A DNA stretch of 64,000 nt from the NCBI RefSeq assembly GCF_042658685.1, contig NZ_JBHSQY010000031.1; one strand, given 5' to 3'. Of this stretch, positions 50,996 through 60,604 are shown one piece after another (the first letter of the stretch is position 1; the number at the start of each line of letters is the position of its first letter). Position numbers and translations under genes: made by a program. This DNA comes from Macrococcoides bohemicum (GTDB lineage Bacteria; Bacillota; Bacilli; Staphylococcales; Staphylococcaceae). The notes under the pieces are model-generated. The model saw only the letters and a list, made by a program, of their open reading frames with translations. It was not told where the DNA came from and did not search any database.

Positions 50996-53273
50996 GAGTA
51001 GCTCCTTTCTTCAATATCGTATAAATCCCAAAACCAGCAATCATAATAACGATACCTTCCAGCATCGTATCGAAAGCTCTGAAGTCTCCCAATATCGCAT
51101 TGACTACGTTTTTTGCACCAGCAAGTTTATAACTATTGTTATAGTAAGTAGAAATCGTTGCGAATGTTTCTGTCTGATTACTTTGAACCATCACTAAGAA
51201 TACAATTGCAGCAATTGCAAATGATATGCCATGTCTCAATAGTTTATACAGTATATTCGGCGCTTCTTTCTCCAGGTTAGGTAAATGGTAAAAACAAGCT
51301 AAAAATAAAACTGTCGTAATCGTTTCTATAACAAGTTGCGTTAAAGCAAGGTCAGGTGCCTTCAGCTGCATAAACAAAATACTAATGCCATAACCCACTA
51401 AACCAATCATTACTACTGCTGTCATCCTACTTTTAACGAACAGAAGCCCTAATGCACTAATAATCATCATGACACCAACTATGACAGTAAAAGCAGTTAT
51501 TTCGTACTTAATTGACCAGCCGAAATCAATATTAGCAATTAAGTTAGGTAATATTAATGCAGCAATAAATATATAAAGATATATTGCATAAACATTTAAT
51601 GTCCCAGTCATCAGTATCGATAATGATTGAGAAGCAATATATTCTTTCGTCCTTCCAATAAAGTGATATGCCTTGTTAAGTGATAAATGATCAAATGCTG
51701 CATATAGATGCTGATATAAACCAGTTTTAAGTACTGCAAAGCCACTTAAAAATATCAATAAAGTCAGCATTAGGGGCGGTGTAAATCCATGCCACGCTGA
51801 AACATGCTTTAAATTTAAATTGACTTGCTCTGAAACAATCGGACTGATAAACAGCTCCTGAACTTGATTTGGAATAAAGAATAGAATAAGCGTAACGATC
51901 ATAAGTAAGATACCACTTATATCAATTAATGGAGATAACACTTTAGTCTCAACAGTACGTTCTCCCATAAATGGTCGAATGATTAACACAAAACAGTATA
52001 TAAATGTTCCGATACTGCCAATGACTGATAATATTAAAATAATGTATAGTATTACATGTTCATTTCTCATTTCATACAATGCAGTAATCAACATCTCTTT
52101 AGAAATAAAACCACTTAAAAACGGTAATCCGGCCATTGCTAGAGCTGAAATAAGCATAGTAATGAAAGTTACGGGAAGATTATGTCTTAAACCAACGAGC
52201 GTATTCATATTCCTTGTACCTGTAGCTAAATCTACAATACCTGTTCCCATAAAAAGGGTTGCTTTATAACATGCGTGACTCAAAATAAGCAAAAGTAATC
52301 CATTATAAGCATAATCTCTAATATGGAAGTCACTCTGTGGAAAAGCGATGATACCGATTAATATAACCATCATGCCTAACTGACTAATTGTAGAATAAGC
52401 AAGCAATGCTTTCATATCATGCTTAGAAATTGCTACAACGCTGCCCATTACCATCGTAATAATACCTACAATAAGTAATACGTAAGCGAGAAATTCATTG
52501 TCTATGTATAGGGGTAATAATTTAATCAATAAATAGATTCCAGCCTTAACCATCGTAGCTGAGTGCAGTAATGCACTTACAGGGGTAGGTGCCTCCATTG
52601 CATCCGGCAACCATATATGAAAAGGAAACTGAGCTGATTTACTAAATGCTCCTATCATAATGAGGACTATACTAATAATAAATGTAGTATCTTTGCTGAA
52701 ATTACCGGATAATATTTGATCAATTTGTGCGGTACCGGCAATATTGTTTAATAGTAATAAACCAATCAACATAATACTTCCGCCAAGAATCGTAATTACA
52801 AATGATTTCAGGGCACCTTGATATGATGGTGCTTTATTGTAATGAAAAGCAATTAACAGAAAAGAGGCTACACTTGTTAGCTCCCAGAATAAATAAAGAA
52901 TAATTGTATTATTAGCTAGTACGATACCGTACATCGCGATAATGAATAACGTTAAACTTGAATAAAAGTAACCGTGTCTTTCATATTTCTTCATATAAAA
53001 TAAACTATAAAAAATCACTAAAATACTAATTGATGAAATAATAAAAAAGAAAAATAGAGATAAAGCATCAAGCTTTAACGAGAAATATATTCCCGCTTCG
53101 GGTATCCAGGGAATTGAATTTGTGGTTTGTCGTGGTGTCAATAAAATGATAATAAGAGAGATAATCGGGAACAATATTGAAATGATACCGATCATAGTTT
53201 TTGGAATGAATTTTTGAAACAGTTGAATACAAAAAATTGTGACAAGACCTAAAATCAATATATTAAATAACAT
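50982..53273 (-). CDS. mnhA: Na+/H+ antiporter subunit A
   Basis: A 763-residue membrane protein, slightly shorter than S. aureus MnhA (about 800). It joins a NuoL-like N-terminal part (LFWELTSVASFLLIAFHY, KSAQFPFHIWLPDAMEAPTPVSALLHSATMVKAG) to an MbhD/E-like C-terminal part (LKAPDLALTQLVIETITTVLFL). The operon expels Na+ in exchange for protons, supporting pH and salt tolerance. AAAGGATG precedes the ATG. The gene directly follows a recombinase-like gene in the same direction. Confidence 0.95.
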   Translation of the reverse strand: MLFNILILGLVTIFCIQLFQKFIPKTMIGIISILFPIISLIIILLTPRQTTNSIPWIPEAGIYFSLKLDALSLFFFFIISSISILVIFYSLFYMKKYERHGYFYSSLTLFIIAMYGIVLANNTIILYLFWELTSVASFLLIAFHYNKAPSYQGALKSFVITILGGSIMLIGLLLLNNIAGTAQIDQILSGNFSKDTTFIISIVLIMIGAFSKSAQFPFHIWLPDAMEAPTPVSALLHSATMVKAGIYLLIKLLPLYIDNEFLAYVLLIVGIITMVMGSVVAISKHDMKALLAYSTISQLGMMVILIGIIAFPQSDFHIRDYAYNGLLLLILSHACYKATLFMGTGIVDLATGTRNMNTLVGLRHNLPVTFITMLISALAMAGLPFLSGFISKEMLITALYEMRNEHVILYIILILSVIGSIGTFIYCFVLIIRPFMGERTVETKVLSPLIDISGILLMIVTLILFFIPNQVQELFISPIVSEQVNLNLKHVSAWHGFTPPLMLTLLIFLSGFAVLKTGLYQHLYAAFDHLSLNKAYHFIGRTKEYIASQSLSILMTGTLNVYAIYLYIFIAALILPNLIANIDFGWSIKYEITAFTVIVGVMMIISALGLLFVKSRMTAVVMIGLVGYGISILFMQLKAPDLALTQLVIETITTVLFLACFYHLPNLEKEAPNILYKLLRHGISFAIAAIVFLVMVQSNQTETFATISTYYNNSYKLAGAKNVVNAILGDFRAFDTMLEGIVIMIAGFGIYTILKKGATHEGK

Positions 53274-53291
53274 CGTTCACATCCTTTAATT

Positions 53292-53822
53292 TCAGATTTT
53301 TATTTCTATACGTTTATTATCAGGTGGCAAGACATCAATAAAACGATACGTTTCCGCCTTTGTCTGATGTCCCAGTAAATGCATTAAATCATAAATATGT
53401 ACGCCTTGAAGGTAAGCATGGTAAGCAAAAGTTTTCTTCAAAGCTTGAGGACCAATTGAATATTCACACCCAATTGCATCTGCTGCTGCAGTGAGAATTC
53501 GATGAAATTGCTGTCTTGTCATCGGGGATTTTGTTTTAATCGATTCGAAGATATAGTCACCAGATGACTTTTCTTTTATGTAAGTGTCTAATATTGTACT
53601 ATCTTCTGGATTTAAATAAATCGTATAGCCTTGAATTTTAAATATATAATTGCTGTTGTATTTCATTAAATCTTCAACTTTTAAAGATAGAATGTCCTGA
53701 AGCTTCAATGGAACATTTATACCAAGTAAAAATAATAAATAATCCCTTGTTCGCTCTTTTAAAAAATATGACTTAATCGATTGAATGTCATCGACTGATT
53801 TAATAGGTTGTGATTTTATCAT
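53292..53822 (-). CDS. Tyrosine-recombinase-like protein lacking catalytic arginines
   Basis: A 176-residue protein consisting of a phage-integrase catalytic fold alone, with no N-terminal core-binding domain. Box I, normally GLR-SEL, reads NVPLKLQDILSL (Arg to Lys). Box II, normally HxLRHTFA, reads PQALKKTFA (His and Arg changed). The later histidine (HLLGHQ) and the nucleophile tyrosine position (ETYRFI) are kept. With both key arginines replaced, strand exchange is unlikely. A DNA-binding or regulatory role for the downstream mnh genes, 18 bases away, is possible. AGGAGG precedes the ATG region. Confidence 0.75.
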   Translation of the reverse strand: MIKSQPIKSVDDIQSIKSYFLKERTRDYLLFLLGINVPLKLQDILSLKVEDLMKYNSNYIFKIQGYTIYLNPEDSTILDTYIKEKSSGDYIFESIKTKSPMTRQQFHRILTAAADAIGCEYSIGPQALKKTFAYHAYLQGVHIYDLMHLLGHQTKAETYRFIDVLPPDNKRIEIKI

Positions 53823-53924
53823 ACCCTCCTCCTATGTTACATAAACATCATATCAAATATTTTTGTAACATTCAAAAGTGTTGCTTATAAAATTTAAAAT
53901 TTTTCATAAATACATTCCATAATA

Positions 53925-53978
53925 AAACCAGGCGAACTATAAAAGTAATGTACTTTTATAGTTCGCCTGGTTTCTTAT
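53925..53978 (-). terminator. Terminator of lrgAB
   Basis: A 23-base perfect stem (53925-53947 with 53951-53973; the left arm begins AAACCAGGCGAACTATAAAA) and a 3-base loop ATG. It lies about 60 bases after the lrgB stop, and minus-strand T-residues follow. Its length is unusual but it has no insertion-sequence features. Confidence 0.75.
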
Positions 53979-54033
53979 ACGCTAATTCGTCAATTCTAGC
54001 TCTGTTTCATTTCGTCAATTACTTTTAACTATA

Positions 54034-54747
54034 TTAAGCACCGAGTAATATAGGTGTAAGCACGGGGATGATTACGACAACAATTACACCTACAATTACT
54101 AGAGCGATACTTGCCATTGAAGTTTCTGTTTCTCCTAATTCTGTAGCTGCAGATACGCCTAATGCATGACCACTCGTTCCTAAAGCAAGTCCTCTTGCAA
54201 TTGGATTACTGATTCTGAAGAAACGAAGCATCTTATTACCTAACGCATAGATGATAACAGCATTTAAGATTACAGCGAGTGATGTTAATTCCGGAATACC
54301 ACCGATACCATCTGAAACTGGTAAGGCGATTGCAGTTGTTGCTGCCTGAGGTAACATAGAAGCAATAATTTCTTTACCAAATCCGAATAACTTCGCTACT
54401 CCATATATACCAAAGATAGCACCTGTTGTCCCTAATGCAATGCCTCCAATAATGTGTAACCAATATTTTTGTAATACATCACGTTTTTTGTATAACGGAA
54501 TGGCAAAACAAATTGTAGCTGGTTCTAAAAAGAAGCTAATAATGCTCCCACCTTTGTTGTACGTATCAAAATCAATACCGGTAATCGCGAGAAATGCAAT
54601 ACCAAAAACCATGCCTACAAACAATGGTGCGAATAAGAAGAATCCGTTTGATTTTTTAAATAAGATTTGTCCGATAACAAATGGTACGATTGTAAGTAAT
54701 ATCCCAAAGTATACTGTGTTAACTCCTAAGTGATCTAACATTGTCAT
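54034..54747 (-). CDS. lrgB: LrgB family membrane protein (antiholin-like/pyruvate uptake)
   Basis: A 237-residue, multi-helix protein with the family glycine-rich block ITGIDFDTYNKGG, and ALPVSDGIGGIPELT and ALGTSGHALGVSAATELGETE at the C-terminal side. LrgAB was described as antiholin-like; in Bacillus the homologous PftAB is a pyruvate transporter induced by LytST. It lies two bases after lrgA. Confidence 0.93.
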   Translation of the reverse strand: MTMLDHLGVNTVYFGILLTIVPFVIGQILFKKSNGFFLFAPLFVGMVFGIAFLAITGIDFDTYNKGGSIISFFLEPATICFAIPLYKKRDVLQKYWLHIIGGIALGTTGAIFGIYGVAKLFGFGKEIIASMLPQAATTAIALPVSDGIGGIPELTSLAVILNAVIIYALGNKMLRFFRISNPIARGLALGTSGHALGVSAATELGETETSMASIALVIVGVIVVVIIPVLTPILLGA

Positions 54748-54749
54748 GA

Positions 54750-55181
54750 TTAACGCACCTCAGCTTTACGATAATTTTTTACTTCTGTTTCATTTTTTAC
54801 AGACGATTTCTCTTTACGTTCAGTTGTCATAACAATCATTTGTGAGAAGAATCCTGTACATAATAATAATAATAATGTTGAAATGAAGATTAATCCGATA
54901 ATTAAAAATGGGTGTTCACTGATAAGACCAAGTGATTTCACAACCGATATACCTGCAGGAACGAATAATAATCCGATGTTATCCGTTAATGCTGTACCTA
55001 CACGTTCTACTTGTCCTAATTTAACAATTCCTGTGCTTAAACAAATAAATAATAATACGAGTCCAATTACTGATGCAGGCATCGGTATCGGTATAAATGA
55101 TTCGATAATCTTAGAGATAAGTAATATTACTGATATCACGATGGCTTGATGAAAAAAGTTATACGTTTTATTGTTTGTCAT
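54750..55181 (-). CDS. lrgA: LrgA holin-like membrane protein
   Basis: A 143-residue protein with four helices and the LrgA block SFIPIPMPASVIGLVLLFICL...VGTALTDNIGLLFVPAGISVV. It works with LrgB. The upstream gap carries LytR-repeat and cre-like motifs. GGAGG precedes the start. Confidence 0.93.
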   Translation of the reverse strand: MTNNKTYNFFHQAIVISVILLISKIIESFIPIPMPASVIGLVLLFICLSTGIVKLGQVERVGTALTDNIGLLFVPAGISVVKSLGLISEHPFLIIGLIFISTLLLLLCTGFFSQMIVMTTERKEKSSVKNETEVKNYRKAEVR

Positions 55182-55235
55182 TGTTATGACCTCCCGATAT
55201 TTATCTTGAGTTCATCATACAACGAAAAATGCTGA

Positions 55236-55249
55236 ATAAAACGTTTTCA
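55236..55249. promoter_or_regulatory. cre-like site upstream of lrgA
   Basis: ATAAAACGTTTTCA matches 12 of 14 positions of the CcpA consensus and contains a perfect AAAACGTTTT core, 55 bases ahead of lrgA. Confidence 0.55.
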
Positions 55250-55253
55250 TGGC

Positions 55254-55286
55254 GAAATGCAAAAATTGATAGTTGAAATGCAAAAA
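55254..55286. promoter_or_regulatory. Direct repeat, probable LytR (LytTR-type) binding site for lrgAB
   Basis: GAAATGCAAAAA occurs exactly twice, at 55254-55265 and 55275-55286. The 21-base period equals two helical turns, as expected for a dimeric LytTR regulator on direct repeats. They lie between lytR and lrgA. Confidence 0.62.
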
Positions 55287-55316
55287 GATAGGGCTAAAAT
55301 TATTTTAGCCCTATCT
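55286..55316 (-). terminator. Terminator of lytSR
   Basis: AGATAGGGCTAAAA (55286-55299) and TTTTAGCCCTATCT (55303-55316) form a 14-bp stem. The three-base loop is the lytR stop codon. Minus-strand TTTTTG follows. Confidence 0.85.
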
Positions 55317-56019
55317 CATGTTTAAACTGCTTAATATATGATCTGGATACTTGTAGCTTCACATCTTTTGTCAGTTTCACCTGATACGTGTTATTGAACC
55401 ATAGCTCTGCTGATTTTATGTGGTTTTTATTAATAATACTTGAACGATGTATACGCATAAATATATCTTCTGGCATTTTTTTCTCAAAAGCACTGAGCGG
55501 TTCATTAATTATATATTCATTTGTTAATGTGATGATATGTAATTTACCTTCTTCAACATATAATGCAATAATATCATGCGTATTAATTACATATATTTTA
55601 TCGTCTATCTGAATAGAAATAGTCGCCGTGGACTGTTTCGTTTCTTCTGTATGCCCTTTTTGCACTCTACTTTGTGCTTTTTCAAGCGCTGCTTCTATTC
55701 TTTTCATTTCAAAAGGCTTTAATACATAATCTAGTGCATTTAATTCAAAGGCTTTCACTGCAAATGTATCATGGGCAGTTGCAAATACGATCAATGGCGG
55801 AGTTTTCATTCTATTAATCTTCTGTGCTAAATCAAGTCCACTTTCATTGATGAGATTTATATCTAGAAATAATAAGTCATAAGTATCTGCAAGTAAGGCT
55901 GTTAACGTTTCTTCAACCGAATCCGCTTCTTCTATATCGTGACTGTCATCTATCTTATTAATGAGATACATCAATTCATTGCGCGCTAACGGTTCATCAT
56001 CGACGACTAATATTTTCAC
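55300..56019 (-). CDS. lytR: LytR response regulator (LytTR family)
   Basis: A 239-residue regulator: receiver domain with Asp53 (LLFLDINLINESG), then a LytTR DNA-binding domain (IYVINTHDIIALYVEEGKLHIIT and FMRIHRSSIINKNHIKSAELW). It activates lrgAB. Its stop codon is in the loop of its terminator. It starts right after lytS. Confidence 0.95.
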   Translation of the reverse strand: MKILVVDDEPLARNELMYLINKIDDSHDIEEADSVEETLTALLADTYDLLFLDINLINESGLDLAQKINRMKTPPLIVFATAHDTFAVKAFELNALDYVLKPFEMKRIEAALEKAQSRVQKGHTEETKQSTATISIQIDDKIYVINTHDIIALYVEEGKLHIITLTNEYIINEPLSAFEKKMPEDIFMRIHRSSIINKNHIKSAELWFNNTYQVKLTKDVKLQVSRSYIKQFKHEIGLK

Positions 56020-57771
56020 TTATAATAACTCCTCTCTTTCATAAGGGATATGCGTATAAAATTTCGTTCCATGCTCTCCAGTGATAAATTTCAATTTCGC
56101 ATCACTATTATATAGTCCCACTAATCGTTTATTTAAATTTTCTAATGCACTGCCGGTACCAGATGTAGAATTTACTTCAATAATTCCTATTTTATCACGC
56201 TTCTCTTTTAGAATGCCGTTTCCATTATCTGTTACAGAGATTTCAATTTCATCGATATCTTTTCTAACAACGACATCAATATTATTACCAGTTTTACGAT
56301 TATGGAAAGCATGCTTGATCGCATTCTCTACTAGAATCTGAATGATAAATGGCGGTACTTGTGCATTGACACAATCTTCTGCTATCTCAAAATGAATATT
56401 GAAGCGATTTGGAAATCTTGCTTGCTCAAGCGATAGATAAGCTTCTACTTGTTGAATTTCTTTTTCTATCGTAATGGTATTTTGTCTTGCACCTTGTAAA
56501 TTAGATCTGAAGAAATTACTCAAATTCAATAATAATTCACGTGCTTTTTCACTGTCTACGCGTATAAGGGCTGAAATTGTATTCATCGCATTAAAGAAGA
56601 AGTGTGGATTAACTTGTGCCTGTAAAGATTTAATTTCAGCATCTTTTAACAACTTACTTTGCATTTCAATTTCACCAAGTTCAATCTGACTAGAGAAGAT
56701 ATCCGCTAAACCTTCCGCTAAACGGCGTTCAACGTATGTGAGCTTTTTACTATCTGTAAAATATAGCTTTAAAGTACCAACTACTTCTTCATTAACATAT
56801 AAGGGAATAACAATGGCACCTTCTAACGGACAACCTGGATGCGTACAACCAATTTCTTCTGTTGTATGTGCTTCTTTTATCTCACCTGAGCGTATGACCT
56901 CTTTTGAAAGGTCTGTAATAATTTTCTTTTTCGGAACGTGATGATCGCTTGCTGCTCCGACATGCGCTAATATATCCGTTTTATTTGTTATTGAAACGGC
57001 AGACACTTTCATCAGATCTTTAATAATTTGAGCCGCTTCAGTTGCACTCGATTCATTTAATCCTAATCTGAAATAAGGTAATGTCTGATTGGCTAAATTT
57101 AAAACTTCATGCGTCTGTACAGCTTTCATATGCTGTTCCTGTTGTAACGTTGAAATAATAATAGATAAAAATATTGCGGTACCCAAACTGTTAATGAGTG
57201 TCATCGGTAAAATAATAATTGATACTAAATTCAAAGCATTATCAAAATTTGAAGCAAAACTGATAATACAGATCATTTGAATGAGTTCCATAACAATTCC
57301 AATAATCATTCCCTGAATAATTGTAGGATATTGATTGTGCTTTCTCGCTCTATGCCCAAAATATCCAGAGACAAAACCGATAATAATCGAAGAATAAACG
57401 TATGTATATGCATCTATGCCTCCTATTAAATACCTGGAAATTCCAGATACAATACCAACAGTAAGACCTACGATTGGACCACCTACAAGCCCTGCAACAC
57501 TAATCGTTAATACGCGTGTATTAGCAATCGCGGCATCATCTGAAATCGTTCTGAATATTTGGCTGGATACAACATGATTATCTCGTATCTCAACACCTGT
57601 AAAGTTAGAGACAACAGCAAATAAACCAAAAATGATAATTAACTGTATTTGTGACGATAATTTTTCGCGTTCGCTCATCACCTTTTTAAAATGTGGTATG
57701 TTCATTAATATATAAGCTACAAGTATAATTAACCCAACACGTTCAAGTAATAAAATAAATAGTCCTAACAT
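56020..57771 (-). CDS. lytS: LytS sensor histidine kinase
   Basis: A 583-residue kinase: six-helix 5TM-5TMR_LYT membrane sensor (about 1-200, with GPIVGLTVGIVSGISRYLIGG), a GAF domain (about 210-360, including CTHPGCP) and a HisKA-type kinase (LQAQVNPHFFFNAMNTISAL, then FIIQILVENAIKHAF and DNGNGI). In Bacillus and Staphylococcus it responds to pyruvate or membrane potential. It is the first gene of lytSR. Confidence 0.94.
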   Translation of the reverse strand: MLGLFILLLERVGLIILVAYILMNIPHFKKVMSEREKLSSQIQLIIIFGLFAVVSNFTGVEIRDNHVVSSQIFRTISDDAAIANTRVLTISVAGLVGGPIVGLTVGIVSGISRYLIGGIDAYTYVYSSIIIGFVSGYFGHRARKHNQYPTIIQGMIIGIVMELIQMICIISFASNFDNALNLVSIIILPMTLINSLGTAIFLSIIISTLQQEQHMKAVQTHEVLNLANQTLPYFRLGLNESSATEAAQIIKDLMKVSAVSITNKTDILAHVGAASDHHVPKKKIITDLSKEVIRSGEIKEAHTTEEIGCTHPGCPLEGAIVIPLYVNEEVVGTLKLYFTDSKKLTYVERRLAEGLADIFSSQIELGEIEMQSKLLKDAEIKSLQAQVNPHFFFNAMNTISALIRVDSEKARELLLNLSNFFRSNLQGARQNTITIEKEIQQVEAYLSLEQARFPNRFNIHFEIAEDCVNAQVPPFIIQILVENAIKHAFHNRKTGNNIDVVVRKDIDEIEISVTDNGNGILKEKRDKIGIIEVNSTSGTGSALENLNKRLVGLYNSDAKLKFITGEHGTKFYTHIPYEREELL

Positions 57772-57814
57772 GAGCGCCCTCCTTATTCATCAACATTATA
57801 ACCATAATCAAAAC

Positions 57815-57842
57815 AAAAAGGATAGGTTCCCCCTATCCTTTT
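57815..57842 (-). terminator. Terminator of the acyltransferase gene
   Basis: AAAAGGATAGG and CCTATCCTTTT flank a short loop, eight bases after the stop, with minus-strand T-residues. Confidence 0.82.
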
Positions 57843-57849
57843 CATATAT

Positions 57850-59613
57850 CTATTTTTCGACAACCTTAATAATTTCATCTGTAACCACTTTAACCATCGC
57901 TTTTATACCTGGGTACTCAAGATGAATCCCATCTGGGGCAAAGTATTCCGAATGGCCTTGTGAAACTTTATACCAATCTATAATGTGTACATTTTTATAT
58001 TTTTGTGAAAAACGATACATCTCTTCATTGACATGTGCTTCATAATCTTTCGGGACACGGGCAGTCACTAAAAATACTTGTGCTTTATTAAATTTCTTCA
58101 GTATTGTATTCATCTGAATGTCTTCAAAATCTCCATTCGTACCTAAATAAAGCACAACAATGGCATCTCTTCTATTAAAATCTGTATATTTATCTGCCAC
58201 AGGAATAGCTTTATAAATATTTCGTCCAACTTCTCCATCAATTGTAGCATTAGGAAATACTTTTCTAATCTGATAATCAATATCTACGAGCACCGAATCT
58301 CCTATTAAAAGAGGGGCGTATGGATAAACTTGCGTGATTTCAGTAGATGGTTCTGACACATTATCTATTTGTAAAGGTGATATGCGTTTTATAGCTGGTG
58401 CGATTGATTTTGTTTGAGTTATGACAATCTTTTCATTATTTGGTGACTCTGCTTTCACCGTTTTAATTAAATAAGGTGTTGAAACTAGTAAATATAGACT
58501 TAATAGTATTGTTATAAATGCTTTAAATGATTTCACATCTATAAAAGTCTTTAATCCTTTTTTTCTAAATGGTTGTTCAATCAATTGATAACTCAATACT
58601 GCCATAATTACTGTAAGAATGATAGAAATAACATGAACATACCATGGAATTTGTCCCTGTATAAAATGAGATTGCATCAAAACAATGATAGGATAGTGCC
58701 ATAAATATAAACTATATGAATATCGACCAATCCACGTTAGCACTGGTAAGCTTAAAAATTTCGACATCAATGTATCAGGATGAACACTAGACATTATAAA
58801 TAACAAAGTGAATATTCCTAGTATGTATAAGCCTCCCTGAAATACTGATGCACTATGCTCGGTAAACTGAAAAAATGATCGCACTAAAAAGATTGCGCCA
58901 ACTAATCCTATAATTTCGATAACCCAAACGATTACTTTAGGTGGATTTTTCTTCAATTTATATGCAGGCCATATCAGTGCCAGCATTGCACCTAACAATA
59001 ATGTCTGAAGGCGTGTATCTGTACCAAAATAAATACGGGAAATGCTCTTTGACGGATCGTAGAGCATCCACATTATTGCCATCGAAATCAATGACACAAT
59101 CAAAAACACAACAAATATATTAGGTTTTTTCTTAAATATTTTAAATAACATCAATAAAACAAAGGGGAAAAATAGATAAAATTGTTCTTCGATAGCAAGA
59201 GACCACAAATGTTTCAACGGGCGAGGTTCAAGGCTCTGAAAATAATCCAGACCATCAAAAATATACCACCAATTTGAAACATATAATAACGCAGCATACA
59301 TATCTTTTTTCACTTGAAATAACAATGCTCGATCAAAGAAGATAATATACTGTATGACGATAAACATCATAAATAGAACTGGAGGCAATAGACGTTTAAT
59401 ACGTTTATACCAGAAATGAACTAAGTTGATGGATTGATCAGCTTCGTATTCTTTAATAAGCAATGTGGTAATTAAATATCCAGAGATAATGAAAAAAGTA
59501 TCTACACCTAAAAATCCTCCTGGCAACCATTTCGGATTAAGATGAAATATTATAATCGCAATTACTGCAATTGCACGCATGCCGTCTAAACCAGGAAAGT
59601 ATTGTTTATTCAT
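57850..59613 (-). CDS. oatA: OatA-type peptidoglycan O-acetyltransferase
   Basis: A 587-residue protein. An acyltransferase-3 membrane domain (about 1-370; GLDGMRAIAVIAIIIFHL, GFLGVDTFFIISGYL, KRIKRLLPP, HLWSLAIEEQFYL) is followed by an extracellular SGNH esterase-like domain with GDS (LLIGDSVLVDI), TNGD and DGIHLEYPG. It transfers acetyl groups from the cytoplasm to MurNAc, giving lysozyme resistance. A GTG at 59628 overlaps the ribosome-binding site AAGGTGG; the ATG at 59613 was preferred. The gene could instead be a teichoic-acid or exopolysaccharide acetylase. Confidence 0.88.
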   Translation of the reverse strand: MNKQYFPGLDGMRAIAVIAIIIFHLNPKWLPGGFLGVDTFFIISGYLITTLLIKEYEADQSINLVHFWYKRIKRLLPPVLFMMFIVIQYIIFFDRALLFQVKKDMYAALLYVSNWWYIFDGLDYFQSLEPRPLKHLWSLAIEEQFYLFFPFVLLMLFKIFKKKPNIFVVFLIVSLISMAIMWMLYDPSKSISRIYFGTDTRLQTLLLGAMLALIWPAYKLKKNPPKVIVWVIEIIGLVGAIFLVRSFFQFTEHSASVFQGGLYILGIFTLLFIMSSVHPDTLMSKFLSLPVLTWIGRYSYSLYLWHYPIIVLMQSHFIQGQIPWYVHVISIILTVIMAVLSYQLIEQPFRKKGLKTFIDVKSFKAFITILLSLYLLVSTPYLIKTVKAESPNNEKIVITQTKSIAPAIKRISPLQIDNVSEPSTEITQVYPYAPLLIGDSVLVDIDYQIRKVFPNATIDGEVGRNIYKAIPVADKYTDFNRRDAIVVLYLGTNGDFEDIQMNTILKKFNKAQVFLVTARVPKDYEAHVNEEMYRFSQKYKNVHIIDWYKVSQGHSEYFAPDGIHLEYPGIKAMVKVVTDEIIKVVEK

Positions 59614-59867
59614 TGTAAAACGGACCACCTTTTTAACATAAACGTAACATAAATGAAATACTTTATTAATAATACAATTATTTCTATAAATTTACAACCC
59701 AAATTATGTTGTAATATGTTTAAATTTGTCATGTTTTCAACTTTCACTGTAGCATGTTTACATTAAAATATAAAAATTTCAATCTATTTTATTTACGATA
59801 TTAATTACGATTTAGAATTTCATATCATTATAACTGATAGTAAATAATAATAATGAATAAATTAAAA
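59614..59867. other. AT-rich gap upstream of the acyltransferase gene
   Basis: About 250 bases lie between the acyltransferase start and the azoreductase terminator, very AT-rich. It should hold the acyltransferase promoter. I see no open frame with a ribosome-binding site and no strong structure. Confidence 0.5.
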
Positions 59868-59891
59868 CCACCGATTCAAAGGAATCGGTGG
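59868..59891 (-). terminator. Terminator of the azoreductase gene
   Basis: CCACCGATTC (59868-59877) and GAATCGGTGG (59882-59891) with a 4-base loop; minus-strand TTTTAATTT follows. Confidence 0.85.
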
Positions 59892-59928
59892 CTGTAATTT
59901 AATCATTATTATTAAAATTTAATCTATA

Positions 59929-60564
59929 TTAGAAAGTTTTTGCTAAACTTTCAGCTTTTTCAATTGCTGCAGCTTTGATTGATTCTGCTTGTTCTGGTTG
60001 TGCGTTATGACCTTCAATGATAATCTCTTCAACACTTGGAATACCGAAGAATCCTAAAATTGTTTGTAAGTAACGGTTACCCATTTCGAAGTTTGCTGCT
60101 GGACCTTCTGAATAGTACCCACCACGTGCTTGAACGATAACTGCTTTCTTATCTGTAAGTAAACCAACTGGACCTTCAGCAGTATATTTGAATGCTTTTC
60201 CTGCTACGGCAACTGCATCAATATAAGCTTTAACGATTGCAGGGAATGATAAATTCCACATCGGAGTGACGAATACATATTTATCTGCAGCAGCAAACTC
60301 ATCACTTAATTCGTTTAAGCGTGTTACTTTTTGTTGCTCAGTTTCAGTTAATGTTTCGAAAGCTTCTCCTGATTGTAATTTACCCCAACCAGCGAATACT
60401 TCTTTATCAATTAATGGGATAAACGTCTCATATAAATCGATGTGTTTAACTTCGTGATCTGGATGAGCCGCTTTATAATTTTCAATAAATGCTTTCCCGG
60501 TAGCCATCGAGAAAGAAACTGTTTCATCATTAGGATGTCCTGTAATATATAATACTTTAGTCAT
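59929..60564 (-). CDS. azoR: FMN-dependent NADH:quinone oxidoreductase/azoreductase
   Basis: A 211-residue flavodoxin-fold protein with the family segments ITGHPNDETVSFSMA (FMN phosphate), VFVTPMWNLSFPAIVKAYIDAV and QARGGYYS. Enzymes of this type reduce quinones and azo dyes with NADH, protecting against electrophiles. A 13-base palindrome lies 41 bases upstream. GAGT precedes the start weakly. Confidence 0.88.
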   Translation of the reverse strand: MTKVLYITGHPNDETVSFSMATGKAFIENYKAAHPDHEVKHIDLYETFIPLIDKEVFAGWGKLQSGEAFETLTETEQQKVTRLNELSDEFAAADKYVFVTPMWNLSFPAIVKAYIDAVAVAGKAFKYTAEGPVGLLTDKKAVIVQARGGYYSEGPAANFEMGNRYLQTILGFFGIPSVEEIIIEGHNAQPEQAESIKAAAIEKAESLAKTF

Positions 60565-60604
60565 GTGTAATAACTCTTCTTTTGTGTTTTTTTAGTTTAA
60601 TTTT

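Noticed and set aside
53925..53973. A 23-bp perfect inverted repeat that could be a miniature transposon
   Set aside because: It has a 3-base loop, sits just after lrgB and is followed by T-residues on the minus strand. No target-site duplication or second copy is visible, so a terminator explains it.
55253..55286. Repeated GAAATGCAAAAA as part of a riboswitch or leader peptide
   Set aside because: The unit is short and not self-complementary, and its 21-base period fits protein binding; no structured leader was found.
59868..59891. Similarity to the hairpin repeats at 3060-3130 (shared GAATCGG)
   Set aside because: Only seven bases match and the rest is a simple terminator stem with a 4-base loop.
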